The notes below the pieces were generated by a model. The model had not been told where the DNA came from, searched no databases, and worked only from the letters and a program-made list of their open reading frames with translations. A DNA stretch of 64,000 bases. Source: Akkermansia sp. RCC_12PD (lineage in GTDB: Bacteria > Verrucomicrobiota > Verrucomicrobiia > Verrucomicrobiales > Akkermansiaceae). Both the position numbers and the translations under genes were made by a program. Below, piece after piece: positions 9,354 to 18,253 of this stretch (position 1 is its first letter; each line of letters begins with the position of its first letter). The stretch covers positions 2,790,001 through 2,854,000 of the forward strand of contig NZ_CP143889.1 of the NCBI RefSeq assembly GCF_036417355.1, given 5' to 3'.

Positions 9354-10097
9354 TTAAAGCTGGGAAGCGGCGCCCTTGTCCAGGAGGAACTTGGCGTTCG
9401 GGTGCTTCTGCAGGTAGGAGGCGGCCACGTCCACCGTCACAGGACCCTGAACGGCCTTTTTCACGATGGAAGCCTTCTTTTCCCCCCAGGCCATCAGGGC
9501 CACTTCACGGGCGCCCATGATGGTGGCCACGCCCATGGTGATGGCCGTGGTCGGAACGTTCTCAATGCCGCCGAACGCGGGAGCCGCGTCGGAGCGAGTG
9601 AGATCGTCCAGGTGCACCTGGCGGGTGATCGTGGTGTCGTCGGAGCCAGGTTCGTTGAAGCCGATGTGCCCGGTGCGGCCAATGCCCAGAATCTGGAGGT
9701 CAATACCGCCGCAATCCTTGATCTTCTGTTCGTAGGCGGCGCAGTGAGCGGCAATTTCGTCGCCCTTCACCGTGCCGGAGGGAAGATTGATGTTTTCCGG
9801 CTTCATGTCGATGTGGTTGAACAGATTGGTATGCATGAAATACCAGTAGGATTCCGGATGGTCGCGGTCCAGGCCGCTGTATTCGTCCAGGTTGAAGGAG
9901 ATGACGTTGGCAAAGGAGAGGCCTTCCTCCTTGTGCATGCGCACCAGCTCCGCATAAAAAGGCAGGGGTGTGGCTCCGGTGGCAAGGCCCAGCACCACGT
10001 TCCGGCCTTCGGCGGCGCGGGAACGGATCAGTTCCGCAACTTCTTTTGCCAAGGATTTGGCAGCATCCTGGGGAGTTTCAAAAGTTTCTACTTTCAT
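9354..10097 (-). CDS. nagB: Glucosamine-6-phosphate deaminase
   Basis: The 247-residue protein contains the GlcN6P deaminase signatures LGLATGATPLPFY, SFNLDEYSGLDRDHPESY (catalytic Asp in LDEY), and GIGRTGHIGFNEPGS. It converts glucosamine-6-phosphate to fructose-6-phosphate and ammonia, the last committed step in amino-sugar catabolism. This fits with the secreted GH20 hexosaminidase encoded at 18254-20449, which would release GlcNAc or GalNAc from glycans. The length suits the short NagB form without the allosteric C-terminal extension of E. coli NagB. The ATG at 10097 is chosen because homology begins with MKVETF; an upstream in-frame ATG at 10136 is less likely. Confidence 0.93.
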   Translation of the reverse strand: MKVETFETPQDAAKSLAKEVAELIRSRAAEGRNVVLGLATGATPLPFYAELVRMHKEEGLSFANVISFNLDEYSGLDRDHPESYWYFMHTNLFNHIDMKPENINLPSGTVKGDEIAAHCAAYEQKIKDCGGIDLQILGIGRTGHIGFNEPGSDDTTITRQVHLDDLTRSDAAPAFGGIENVPTTAITMGVATIMGAREVALMAWGEKKASIVKKAVQGPVTVDVAASYLQKHPNAKFLLDKGAASQL

Positions 10098-10429
10098 AAC
10101 GCGCCACATCCTACTCCGCTCCCCGGCATCATTCAATCAGAAATAGTCCCGGAAAGATGCACTAAAATGGAAAAGACCGCCAAGGCTCCCCCCGGCGAAC
10201 CGGGCGGGAAGGGATTTTCCCCTGCATTCGGGGGCGCCGTCCCATTCCCTCCTTCCCTCCACTTCCAGCCGCCGCTTTGCCAGCAGGGAGCGGAAAACCT
10301 CCGGACGCGTGGCGCGCCGGGAGAAGGGAACTGCCCGCAGGCGCACGAATCCGCCCTTCCGCTGGGGCGGCCGGGCCGCCGCATTCCCCTTGCACTTTCC
10401 CTTCCGATCATGTATTGCCTGTCCCTGAC
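10098..10429. other. Divergent promoter region
   Basis: This 330-base interval separates nagB (minus strand) from the methyltransferase gene (plus strand) and must hold both promoters. It is GC-rich, and I cannot point to a convincing -35/-10 pair. Open frames crossing it are not gene-like. Confidence 0.45.
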
Positions 10430-11614
10430 ATGGCAGGTTTAATCATTTCACCAAGGGCACGCATTTTTCAAGGACACGACTGGGTTTACGGAACGGAGGT
10501 CCGCAAGGTTTTCGGCAATCCCCAGCCCGGAGACGTGGTGGCGCTGAAGGATTTCAAGGACCGCTTTCTGGGGTCCGCCATGTTCAATCCCCATTCCCAG
10601 ATTGTCGCCAGGCGCTTTTCCCGCCGCAAACAGGAGCTGGACGGGGATTTTTTCAGCAGGCGCATCAGCCAGGCGCTGGAGTTGCGCAGCCGCTTCCTGC
10701 CGGGGGAAACGCTCACGCGCCTCGTCTGGAGCGAGTCGGACGGCCTGCCCGGCCTGATCGTGGACCGCTACGCGGATTACCTGGTGGTGCAGACACTGAC
10801 CCTGGCCATGGAACGCCGCCTCCACATCATTCTGAACGTGCTGGAGGACCTGCTCTCCCCCCGGGGAATCATCGTCAGGAACGATTCCCCCATGCTGGCG
10901 GCAGAAGGCATCGAACCTTCCGTCAGCGTGGCCCGTGGTACGGAGCCGGAGCCCTTTACCGCGCAAAGCGGGGATATCCAGTTCATGATCAATCTGCAAG
11001 CGGGCCAGAAGACCGGACTGTACCTGGACCAGCTGGACAATTACGCGGCCGTGGCGCGCCTGGCGCGCGGACGCCGCGTGCTGGACTGCTTCTGCAACCA
11101 GGGAGGCTTTGCCCTGGCCTGCGCCCGGGCCGGAGCGGCGGAAGTCACCGCCGTGGACGTTTCCCAGGAGGCGATGGACGCCGTGGAGCGCAACGCGCGC
11201 CTGAATGGGGTTTCCGTACGGGGTGTCACGGACAACGCATTCGATTTCCTGAAGAAGGAAGCGGCCCTCGTCCGGGACGGAGGGGAGCACAAGTGGGACC
11301 TGATCATTCTGGATCCGCCTTCCTTCACCAGAAACAAGAAATCCGTGCATGACGCCATGCGCGGGTACAAGGAAATCCACCTGCGCGCCATGAAGCTTCT
11401 GGCCCCTGGCGGCATTCTTTCCACCTTCTGCTGCTCCCACCATGCCGGCACGGGCCTGTTCCGGGAGAGCATTCTGGAAGCGGCCATAGACGCCCCAGCC
11501 ACCCTGCGTCTGATACAGCAACACGGACAGAGGCCGGACCATCCTGTCCTGCTGAACATTCCTGAAACGGAGTACCTTAAGGGTTTTACTTATGAGCTGC
11601 TTCCGGGACGATAA
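10430..11614 (+). CDS. RlmI-like rRNA large-subunit methyltransferase
   Basis: The protein has 394 residues. An N-terminal PUA-like part (IISPRARIFQGHDWVY, GDVVALKDFKDRFLGSAM) precedes the middle motif LPGLIVDRYADYLVVQ and a Rossmann methyltransferase domain with VLDCFCNQGGFALACARAG and the catalytic LDPPSFTRNK. Family members such as RlmI make m5C in 23S rRNA, with the SAM loop and DPPxF motif seen here. A paralogue of the same architecture lies at 14858-16177. The ATG at 10430 is used because the frame upstream to 10277 has no family similarity. The gene is followed by a candidate small RNA. Confidence 0.87.
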   Translation: MAGLIISPRARIFQGHDWVYGTEVRKVFGNPQPGDVVALKDFKDRFLGSAMFNPHSQIVARRFSRRKQELDGDFFSRRISQALELRSRFLPGETLTRLVWSESDGLPGLIVDRYADYLVVQTLTLAMERRLHIILNVLEDLLSPRGIIVRNDSPMLAAEGIEPSVSVARGTEPEPFTAQSGDIQFMINLQAGQKTGLYLDQLDNYAAVARLARGRRVLDCFCNQGGFALACARAGAAEVTAVDVSQEAMDAVERNARLNGVSVRGVTDNAFDFLKKEAALVRDGGEHKWDLIILDPPSFTRNKKSVHDAMRGYKEIHLRAMKLLAPGGILSTFCCSHHAGTGLFRESILEAAIDAPATLRLIQQHGQRPDHPVLLNIPETEYLKGFTYELLPGR

Positions 11615-11714
11615 TATTGTTATAATTACAACATCTATCCCTCTTCCCCTTGAAGGTAACCAACAACGTTGTTTTTTTCTCAAAAAAAACAATCGTTTAA
11701 ATGAAAAAAAAAGC

Positions 11715-11743
11715 TTGTAACTCCAGCACTCCTCACCTATATT
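11715..11743 (+). promoter_or_regulatory. Sigma-70-type promoter for the candidate small RNA
   Basis: TTGTAA (11715-11720) and TATATT (11738-11743) are separated by exactly 17 bases. Transcription would start near 11750. No coding start follows for about 190 bases, and a strong terminator lies at 11820-11857. Confidence 0.7.
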
Positions 11744-11749
11744 GCGTTT

Positions 11750-11857
11750 CGAGCAGGTGAGCGCTCGTTAAAAAAGCTCTCTGGGTTCGCAAGGACCCAG
11801 TTTCATAGGGTAGTTGGGGCGCCCCGGTCGTTTTACGACCGGGGCGACTTTCTTTTT
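11750..11857 (+). ncRNA. Candidate structured small RNA, about 105 nt
   Basis: Between the promoter and a perfect terminator the sequence folds into consecutive hairpins: CGAGC (11750-11754) with GCTCG (about 11763-11768), then CTGGGT with ACCCAG around the loop TCGCAAGG (about 11779-11800), a single-stranded TTTCATAGGGTAGTT, and the terminator stem. It contains no open frame of note. It lacks the conserved SRP-RNA apical motif and does not resemble 6S RNA, tmRNA or a tRNA. The downstream gene encodes an RNA-binding KH protein. An attenuating leader for that gene is the main alternative to an independent small RNA. Confidence 0.55.
11820..11857 (+). terminator. Strong intrinsic terminator of the small RNA
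   Basis: CGCCCCGGTCG (11820-11830) pairs perfectly with CGACCGGGGCG (11836-11846) around a five-base loop, followed by ACTTTCTTTTT. Confidence 0.9.
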
Positions 11858-11936
11858 CGGGGAATGCCGGGATTTGCATCTTTTCAAGCCGGCGGTTTTA
11901 TAGTAAAGTAAACATTGTAACAACCTTTTCCCTTCC

Positions 11937-12218
11937 ATGCACCCTGCCGTAGAACAAATCCGCCAATACCTGCAACTGATTGCCCTTCAATTTGTCCAAC
12001 ATCCGGAACAGGCGGAGTTGCGCGTTGCCGAATCCCCCCAGGGCGACGCCGTGCGCTTCCGGCTGATTTTGGAAAAGACGGATGTGGCCCGCATCATCGG
12101 GCGCAACGGCATGACCGCTTCCGCCATCCGCTCTCTGGCCAAGGCGGCAGGGGAGAAGAACGGCATCAAGGTCATCGTGCACATGCTTTCCCATGAGGAA
12201 GCCGCCGAACAGGCCTGA
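11937..12218 (+). CDS. KH-domain RNA-binding protein, KhpA-like
   Basis: This 93-residue protein has the length and layout of KhpA/YlqC. The single KH domain includes RLILEKTDVARIIGRNGMTA (GxxG loop IIGRNG) and the following helix AIRSLAKAAGEKNGIKVIV. KhpA binds RNA, usually as a heterodimer with KhpB/Jag, and affects cell-wall synthesis and small-RNA stability. The partner is not in this window. The gene follows a candidate small RNA by 80 bases and ends at a terminator. Confidence 0.8.
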   Translation: MHPAVEQIRQYLQLIALQFVQHPEQAELRVAESPQGDAVRFRLILEKTDVARIIGRNGMTASAIRSLAKAAGEKNGIKVIVHMLSHEEAAEQA

Positions 12219-12248
12219 ATGCCCTGCCCCGTACAGCAAAATTGACAA

Positions 12249-12286
12249 AGCCGGAGGGAACCCCGTTCCTCCCGGCTTTTTCTTTT
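12249..12286 (+). terminator. Terminator after the KH-domain gene
   Basis: AGCCGGAGGGAAC (12249-12261) pairs, with a small bulge, with GTTCCTCCCGGCT (12265-12277), followed by TTTTCTTTT. It also lies just beyond the stop codon of the converging gene. Confidence 0.8.
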
Positions 12287-12313
12287 GAGCGTATGTGTAC
12301 TTCCGCGCGATGG

Positions 12314-14782
12314 CTATAGCTCCACGTCCAGCACCAGGGCCAGCAGATTGAAGGGACCCGGTTTCTCCACACGGAGGGCGAACGCAGCCTGTTCATCCGT
12401 ACCGTAGTTGTGGGTGAGCCTGACATAACCGGAGTACGGAGCCTCCGCTCCATATCTGCCGGGCTGGAAGTGCCGCCACGCGCCGGGAGCCCCCGTGCCG
12501 TACAGGAATTGCAGGGAGCTTTCATGCAGAAGCGCCCTGGCGCCCAGTTGTTTTTTCAGCCTGCCGAGCGTCTCCAGACTTTCAAGGGGCATCGTTCTCA
12601 CCTCGGCCGGGGCGGCCATCCCTACCCTGACGGTTTCCCCTTCCCTGTTTTCCGGGCACAGCGCATTCCCTTCCCCGTCTATCAGGATGGAGGAGCAGGA
12701 GCCGTTCCCGTCCATCAGGACCGCTTCGCATCCGGCCAGATGCCGGAGCCCGCCAAGGCGGCCATCCCGGATGACTGCCTCCATGCAGGCGTCCAGATAT
12801 TCGTTGCCTTCCGCCATGCATTCCACCGTGATGCACGCATGTTCTCCCTCTCCCCGTGCCACGGTGAACCAGACTTCCTCATCCTGCGTGTTCCCGGAAC
12901 CCCGCAGGGAGGCCACGGACAGAATGCGGCCGTGCTCCAGGCGGTGGGCATGCCACGCCACGATGTTCTGTTCCCTGTTCAGGGTCATGCAGACCGCGCT
13001 GCCGTCCTTCAGCACGCACCAGACGTGAAATGCCGTGCTGCGCTGAATGGTCCAGTCCACAATGCCCTCCGTCAGAAGATGGTCGGAAAGAAGGCTCACG
13101 TCCCGCGTGAGAAAGCCGTCCGCCTCCAGGGAATAAAAAAACTCCCGCACCTTCCTGCCCCCCTGCTGGACGAACAGCAGGCTGTTTTCTACGGTCAGCG
13201 CGTCCAGCAGGGAGGAGCCCACGCCGGAATGGCGTTCGAATTCCGCATTATTTGCATTGATTCCCGTGGAGTCGGACGCCCGGAGCCGCCATTCCCCTTC
13301 GCTGGTGCCGATCATCAGGCCTCGAAGGGAGGATATCCACGCGATTCTGTTCTGCTGGGAGGCCGCCATGGTCAGAATCATGGGGGAGTCTGCCGGTATG
13401 CCGGGAATAAATGAGGAAAAGTCATCCACCCTGCTGGCCCACAGGGTCTGCGGCTGGCCCGGAGTGCTGCCGAACCAGAGGCGTCCCTGGGAAAATTCAA
13501 TGGTGCACGGGTAGCCGTTCCTGATCCCGAAGGCCCCAAAGGACCAGTCGCTGGTATCATAGTCGTACAGCATGCGGCCCGGCATGTGCAGGGCGTTGCG
13601 CACATGCACGCACCGCGGGGAAACATACTCCTCCACCACGAATTCATGGTCGTATGAACAGGATTCCGACCGCAGTTCCGGAATTCCCGTGGAAGAGCCG
13701 TTTTTATAGGACATCAGCCGGAGGGTGTAGAAGGAGAAACCTTCTTCATTACCGCTCAGGGCGAAGTTGTTCCTGAATCCCTCCTTCTGGTAGAAGCTCT
13801 TGACGGAGTGCCAGACGAGGGAGGGCTCATTGGGCAGGTAGTTGGAGCCGTCCAGGTACGCCCGGCGCACCTCCCATTCCGCGTCCCATGTTCCGGTGGT
13901 TTCCACCGTCCATGCTCCGCTGACGAACGTGTATGTGCAGGCATCCGCGCCTTTTTCAAAGAAGGAGGTGTACTGTTCCGGAGAATTCTTCCCCGCCACA
14001 TAGTCCACATCCTTCCTGAACGGGCGGATGCAGGTGTAGGCATTCCGCCATCCGTTTTTCCCGTCCATGGAAAAGGTGCCTCCCTTGTAGAAGTTCTGGT
14101 TCAGCGTCGCGGTATGGAACAGGGGCATCTGGTCGGCGCGGGCGAAACCTTCATCGTGCCTTCTGGTGATGCGAATGTGTTCCGTGCCCGCCATCTCCGG
14201 GGTGAATACGTCTTCATCCGCCGTCACCACCAGCTTGTTCCCGTCCGCGGAAGAGAACACCCGGTATTCGATCTTCACGGAGTTGAGCAGGGAGCTTTCG
14301 TAAGGAATGCCGGAAAATTCCAGAGGCTTCAGCCGCCAGTCGTCGTCGGCATGGCGGGAGAGCGTCATGGGGGGAGTCTCCGGCTCCACGCAGTAAATCA
14401 CGTCGTTCAACTGCTGCATCCGGAGGTTCCTGACCTGCACGTCGCTCTTCCAGGGAGAGACGGTTTCCAGGACATTTCCCTCCGTATCCAGCAAGGGCGC
14501 GCCGTCCTTGAAGTAGCGGACGTAGCCGCGGCCCAGCTCCAGCATGAACTGGACGCCCGTGGAGTATTTGAAGGAAACCAGCCTCACCATGCCTTCCGTG
14601 CCGCCGGCACGGGCGACCAGGCGCGTGCCGGGCCTGCGCCTGATGCCGCCGAAGGGAGTGACCAGAAAATTCGTCAGGCGGGAGGCTCCGCGCGCCACGG
14701 GGTCCAGGTCCGCGCGGCCGGAAAGCCACGGACTTAATTCTCCCGCCGTGAAACTGAGCCGTTGTAATACTTGCTTTGCCAT
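12314..14782 (-). CDS. Orphan phage tail / stabilisation-type protein
   Basis: The 822-residue protein begins MAKQVLQRLSFTAGELSPWL and continues with SGRADLDPVARGASRLTNF, FGGIRRRPGTRLVAR, FKYSTGVQFMLELGRGYVRY and FKDG. This is the N-terminal pattern of the head-tail stabilisation / tail-hub proteins of podovirus-like phages (FSxGELSP, GG..RRPGT, phenylalanine-rich strands). The middle contains a beta-propeller-like section (SQGRLWFGST, LWASRVDDFSSF, RGLMIGTSEGEWRL). No terminase, capsid, portal or integrase genes flank it; its neighbours are core genes. It is intact over 2.5 kb with normal base composition, which suggests selection. The ATG at 14782 is preferred to 14821 because homology begins there, with a purine run (GGGGGGA) upstream. 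The family assignment is by motif only. Confidence 0.65.
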   Translation of the reverse strand: MAKQVLQRLSFTAGELSPWLSGRADLDPVARGASRLTNFLVTPFGGIRRRPGTRLVARAGGTEGMVRLVSFKYSTGVQFMLELGRGYVRYFKDGAPLLDTEGNVLETVSPWKSDVQVRNLRMQQLNDVIYCVEPETPPMTLSRHADDDWRLKPLEFSGIPYESSLLNSVKIEYRVFSSADGNKLVVTADEDVFTPEMAGTEHIRITRRHDEGFARADQMPLFHTATLNQNFYKGGTFSMDGKNGWRNAYTCIRPFRKDVDYVAGKNSPEQYTSFFEKGADACTYTFVSGAWTVETTGTWDAEWEVRRAYLDGSNYLPNEPSLVWHSVKSFYQKEGFRNNFALSGNEEGFSFYTLRLMSYKNGSSTGIPELRSESCSYDHEFVVEEYVSPRCVHVRNALHMPGRMLYDYDTSDWSFGAFGIRNGYPCTIEFSQGRLWFGSTPGQPQTLWASRVDDFSSFIPGIPADSPMILTMAASQQNRIAWISSLRGLMIGTSEGEWRLRASDSTGINANNAEFERHSGVGSSLLDALTVENSLLFVQQGGRKVREFFYSLEADGFLTRDVSLLSDHLLTEGIVDWTIQRSTAFHVWCVLKDGSAVCMTLNREQNIVAWHAHRLEHGRILSVASLRGSGNTQDEEVWFTVARGEGEHACITVECMAEGNEYLDACMEAVIRDGRLGGLRHLAGCEAVLMDGNGSCSSILIDGEGNALCPENREGETVRVGMAAPAEVRTMPLESLETLGRLKKQLGARALLHESSLQFLYGTGAPGAWRHFQPGRYGAEAPYSGYVRLTHNYGTDEQAAFALRVEKPGPFNLLALVLDVEL

Positions 14783-14857
14783 ATTCCCCCCACGGAAACA
14801 GGGAGGAAGAGGCGCGGTCAAGACGCCGGAAAGGTGCTGCCCCTTCCGGCACCATTT

Positions 14858-16177
14858 CTACAGGGCGATGGCCCAGAGGACTTTCAGGTAGCGTCCTTCC
14901 GGGTAGGTGCTCAGATAGGGATGGTCCCAGCCGGGGCCGGTCATGCCCATGATCTGGAGTTTGCGCCCCTGCCGCTGGGCCGCCTTGACGACGGTCTGCT
15001 CAAATTCGGAGGGGGAAAGGAGTCCGGAACAGGAGCAGGTGACGAAGAGGCCGCCCGGCCTGACACACTGGAGCCCCAGCATGTTCAGATCATGGTATTT
15101 TTTGATTCCTTCCTCAAAGCCGTCACGGCCGATGATGAATTTGGGCGGGTCCAGCAGCACGGCATCAAACAGACGTCCGTTGCGCACCATCTGGCGCGCG
15201 TAGACAAAGGCGTCCGCATGTACGAAGTCGATTCGCTGCTGATTGATATTGCCATTCCTCTTCGCCATGGCGATGGCCTTTTCATCCAGGTCCACGCCCG
15301 TGACTTCCGCCGCTCCTCCCAGCATCTTGGCGGCAATGGAGAATCCGCCGCTGTAGCAGCACAGGTCCAGCACCGTAGCCCCCTTCACCAGGGAGGCGAA
15401 CTTGAGGCGGTTGTCCCGCTGGTCGCAGAAAAAGCCCGTCTTGTGCCCCTGGGCGAAGTCCACTTCATACGTGATGCCGTTTTCTACAATCTTCACCAGC
15501 TTGACGGGAGCGGAGGATTCCGGCGCGTCTTCCGGGCGGATGCCCTCCATGCGGGCGATTCCCTCGTCCGCCTGAATCACATGCCTTCCGGTGCCGCACA
15601 GGCGGTGCAGCAGAGGAAGCCAGCGCCCCAGCCGCTGCCAGACGGCCAGCGTGCTTACTTCCAGGCTCAGAACGTCCGCGTAGCGGTCCACGACCAGGCC
15701 GCCCACACCGTCGGAATCACCGTGCAGCACGCGGTACGCATTTGTCGTCTCATCCAGGCGCAGGATATCGCGGCGCAGTTTCACGGCGCGTTCCAGAGCG
15801 GCATCTAGCTCCAGTTCCCCGAAGACATCGCGGCCGTGGTACACCATGCGCAGGGGGGTGCGGCTCGTTTCGTTCCAGAAGCCGGAGCCGAACAATTCCC
15901 CGTTTTTGTCGTACACGTGCACCAGACTCCCCGGTGCTATTTCTCCGCTGACGGAGCCGAGCATGCGGGGGAACACGGCGGGGTTGTACGTAAAGTATTT
16001 CAGCTCCACCCACGGGGAAAGCCAACTTTCGCTGCCCTCCGGGGACTTGTTGACAAACAGGTTCTTTTTGGGCGCGGAGCGCGGACGTCCCGCCGGGGGG
16101 CGGCGGTCCCTGTAGGAAGGTTTGGAACGGGAGTCGCGCGGATTGCGGGGGCTGCGGGGAGAGTGGGAATCGTTCAT
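14858..16177 (-). CDS. RlmI-like rRNA methyltransferase with basic N-terminus
   Basis: The protein has 439 residues. After an arginine- and proline-rich, probably disordered tail (residues 1-40) come a PUA-like domain (PGSLVHVYDKNGELFGSGFW), GVGGLVVDRYADVLSLE, and a methyltransferase domain with VLDLCCYSGGFSIAAKMLG and LLDPPKFIIGRDG. The order matches the RlmI/RlmK type, acting on 23S rRNA cytosine. The basic tail is unusual and may add RNA affinity. Its start codon overlaps the stop of the upstream minus-strand gene (ATGA at 16174-16177), indicating translational coupling with the RmlD-like gene. Confidence 0.85.
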   Translation of the reverse strand: MNDSHSPRSPRNPRDSRSKPSYRDRRPPAGRPRSAPKKNLFVNKSPEGSESWLSPWVELKYFTYNPAVFPRMLGSVSGEIAPGSLVHVYDKNGELFGSGFWNETSRTPLRMVYHGRDVFGELELDAALERAVKLRRDILRLDETTNAYRVLHGDSDGVGGLVVDRYADVLSLEVSTLAVWQRLGRWLPLLHRLCGTGRHVIQADEGIARMEGIRPEDAPESSAPVKLVKIVENGITYEVDFAQGHKTGFFCDQRDNRLKFASLVKGATVLDLCCYSGGFSIAAKMLGGAAEVTGVDLDEKAIAMAKRNGNINQQRIDFVHADAFVYARQMVRNGRLFDAVLLDPPKFIIGRDGFEEGIKKYHDLNMLGLQCVRPGGLFVTCSCSGLLSPSEFEQTVVKAAQRQGRKLQIMGMTGPGWDHPYLSTYPEGRYLKVLWAIAL

Positions 16178-17085
16178 GAGATGCGGGAAAGAAATGTTGG
16201 ATCTGCGGCATAGCGGGCCACGGCCAGCTCAACGGCTTCCTGGTACGGCCTCACGGGACGGCCCAGCAGGGAAGCCAGCCGTCCGGAGGACATGGCGGTA
16301 TGCCTGGGCCGAGCATCCCTGAAACCCGCCTGTTCGTCGAGCTTTTGTTCCGCCACGGGCGGCAGCTCATGCAGAAGCCCGTGCTTCACCGCGCTTTCCA
16401 GGGCCGCCAGCGCGTACCCGTGCCATGAGACCGGCTCCCCGGACTGGCACAGGTGCAGGATTCCCGCCGCGTCGCTCTCATAGGCCAGAAAGCGGAGCCA
16501 TTCGCACAAATCCTCAATCCACGCGGGGAGGGACCATTTGTCCGCCACGGCGGCCAGGGCCTGCCCGTTCAGCGCGCGCCGGAGCATCATCTCCGGGAAG
16601 GAGGGGCGGGTGGGATTGCCGAACACCCAAGAAACGCGGGCCACCAGGGCTTCCGGCATTTCCTCCCGTACGCGGAGCTCCGCCTCCAGCTTGGATTCCC
16701 CATATACGTTCACGGGGCGGCATTTGTCCGCCTCCGTCTTCAGGCCGGGCCGGCGGCCGTCCAGAACGTAGTCCGTGCTCAGGTGGATGAAGCGCATGCC
16801 CTCCAGGCGGCACAGGCGCGCCATCAGCTCCGGCGCCATGGCATTCACCCGGTGCGCGGTTACCGGATCGTCCAGGCAGGCTTCCAGCCCGCTTACCGCC
16901 GCGCAGTTGATGACGTGCGTAGCTCCGGAAGAAAGAAGAAATTTTTTCAGCGCGGACAAGTCCTCCAAATCGCAGGTATTGCGCCCGCAGGCAACCACTT
17001 CCGCTCCTGCATCCCGCAGGTGTTCCACCAGGCGGCTCCCCACACGGCCTCCGGCCCCGAATACCAATGTTCTGGACATGCGCAC
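16174..17085 (-). CDS. RmlD-like NAD(P)-dependent sugar reductase
   Basis: This 303-residue SDR protein has the nucleotide-binding loop VFGAGGRVGSRL (about residues 7-18), the catalytic pair in HLSTDYVLDG and NVYGESKLEAEL (Thr/Asp and YxxxK), and the RVSWVFG motif of the RmlD substrate-binding family. RmlD reduces dTDP-4-keto-rhamnose, and relatives include a subunit of methionine adenosyltransferase. No other rhamnose genes are nearby, so the actual substrate is uncertain. It is the first gene of a two-gene unit with the methyltransferase at 14858-16177, joined by an ATGA overlap. Confidence 0.75.
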   Translation of the reverse strand: MRMSRTLVFGAGGRVGSRLVEHLRDAGAEVVACGRNTCDLEDLSALKKFLLSSGATHVINCAAVSGLEACLDDPVTAHRVNAMAPELMARLCRLEGMRFIHLSTDYVLDGRRPGLKTEADKCRPVNVYGESKLEAELRVREEMPEALVARVSWVFGNPTRPSFPEMMLRRALNGQALAAVADKWSLPAWIEDLCEWLRFLAYESDAAGILHLCQSGEPVSWHGYALAALESAVKHGLLHELPPVAEQKLDEQAGFRDARPRHTAMSSGRLASLLGRPVRPYQEAVELAVARYAADPTFLSRIS

Positions 17086-17158
17086 AGCCTACCCGCTGTC
17101 CCTCTAAAATCCAGTGAAAACCTCTTTTCATCGTGACAAAAAACCAAAAGCTGATTCA

Positions 17159-18118
17159 ATGAATATTGTGTTTTACTATGAATATTCTTTAACGGCTTGC
17201 GGCCCTCTCAATGCCAGGGCCGCGGAAGTATGCAGGAAAGGGGCTCTCATCAGGACGGAGGAAGGCGGCTACGGCTGCATCCAGCCCTGGCCGGAGCTGG
17301 GGGATCATTCCCTGCAGGAGGAACTGGACGCGCTCAGGAAAGGTAATCCGCTGCCCCTGGGCAAACGGGCCCTGGAATGCGCGCAGGTGGACGGGGAGGC
17401 GCGCGCCGCCGGCGTCAGCCTGTTCTCCGGCCTCCACATTCCGGCCAGCCATGCCACCCTTCCCAGCTGCGTCAGCCCGGCCACTATCAGAATCATGGAA
17501 ACGAAAGGCTTCAAGGCGGGAAAGATCAAGGCAAGCTCCAATCCGGCGGCAGCCCTGGAACGGCTGACCATGCTGGCCTCCATGGTTCCTTCCTGGCGCT
17601 GGCGGCTGGACTTCAACGGCTCCCTGGACGGAAACGAGGCGCTCCAGTTCTGGAAATCCCTGCCGCACCACCTCAAGAGCCGGATAGATTTCATTGAAGA
17701 CCCCTGCCCCTTCTCCGTTCCCGGCTGGGAACGCCTGGTGAATGCGGGCGTGCCGCTGGCCCTGGATATGGGAACAGACACAGAGCACCAGCCCTCCATC
17801 ACGGCGGACCTGCCTGTCACGCGTATCGTCAAGCCGGCGCGGGAGGCCACGCCCGGGGACCTTAATGATCCCCCCGTATTCACCACCGTCATGGACCACC
17901 CCGTGGGGCAGTTGTGGGCCGTTTATCAGGCGGCGGACTATTACCGCGACGCTCTTCCCACGGAGATTCCGCTCTGCGGCCTGTGCACCCACCTCCTGTT
18001 TGAACCGGATCCGTTCATCGACCAGATGGGAGGCATGAATCCGCAGGTAGCCGTTCCCGCCGGAACGGGGCTGGGTTTTGACGGCATGCTGGAAGCCCTG
18101 CCCTGGAAGAAGCTCTGA
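17159..18118 (+). CDS. menC: o-Succinylbenzoate synthase-like enolase-superfamily enzyme
   Basis: The 319-residue protein has a capping domain followed by a barrel with the enolase-superfamily ligands. GKIKAS carries the KxK acid/base pair, RLDFNGSL supplies the first metal Asp, FIEDPCP the Glu, and LALDMGTD the third acid. ITRIVKPARE-like sequence (TRIVKPAREA) holds the second-side Lys. MenC dehydrates SHCHC to o-succinylbenzoate in menaquinone synthesis. No other men genes flank it, so a related dipeptide epimerase or mandelate-racemase-like role is possible but less fitting. The ATG at 17159 replaces an upstream in-frame ATG at 17114 that adds an unrelated basic segment. Confidence 0.7.
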   Translation: MNIVFYYEYSLTACGPLNARAAEVCRKGALIRTEEGGYGCIQPWPELGDHSLQEELDALRKGNPLPLGKRALECAQVDGEARAAGVSLFSGLHIPASHATLPSCVSPATIRIMETKGFKAGKIKASSNPAAALERLTMLASMVPSWRWRLDFNGSLDGNEALQFWKSLPHHLKSRIDFIEDPCPFSVPGWERLVNAGVPLALDMGTDTEHQPSITADLPVTRIVKPAREATPGDLNDPPVFTTVMDHPVGQLWAVYQAADYYRDALPTEIPLCGLCTHLLFEPDPFIDQMGGMNPQVAVPAGTGLGFDGMLEALPWKKL

Positions 18119-18194
18119 ACGGAGGACGCCCGTTTCCCATCCTTCCCCCTGATCTTCTTTTTCCTTCCGCCTTCTCCCGGCGGACGCCGCATGC

Positions 18195-18234
18195 AAAAAG
18201 GCATGGAGCCGCAACGGTTCCATGCCTTTCTTTT
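18195..18234. terminator. Bidirectional terminator
   Basis: GGCATGGAGCCG (18200-18211) pairs with CGGTTCCATGCC (18215-18226), with one G-U pair, flanked by AAAAA on one side and TTTCTTTT on the other. It serves both converging genes. Confidence 0.85.
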
Positions 18235-18253
18235 CCGCCTCTGTTTCAGAATT

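Noticed and set aside
11750-11857. SRP RNA or 6S RNA
   Set aside because: The conserved SRP apical loop sequence and the long central bubble of 6S RNA are both absent.
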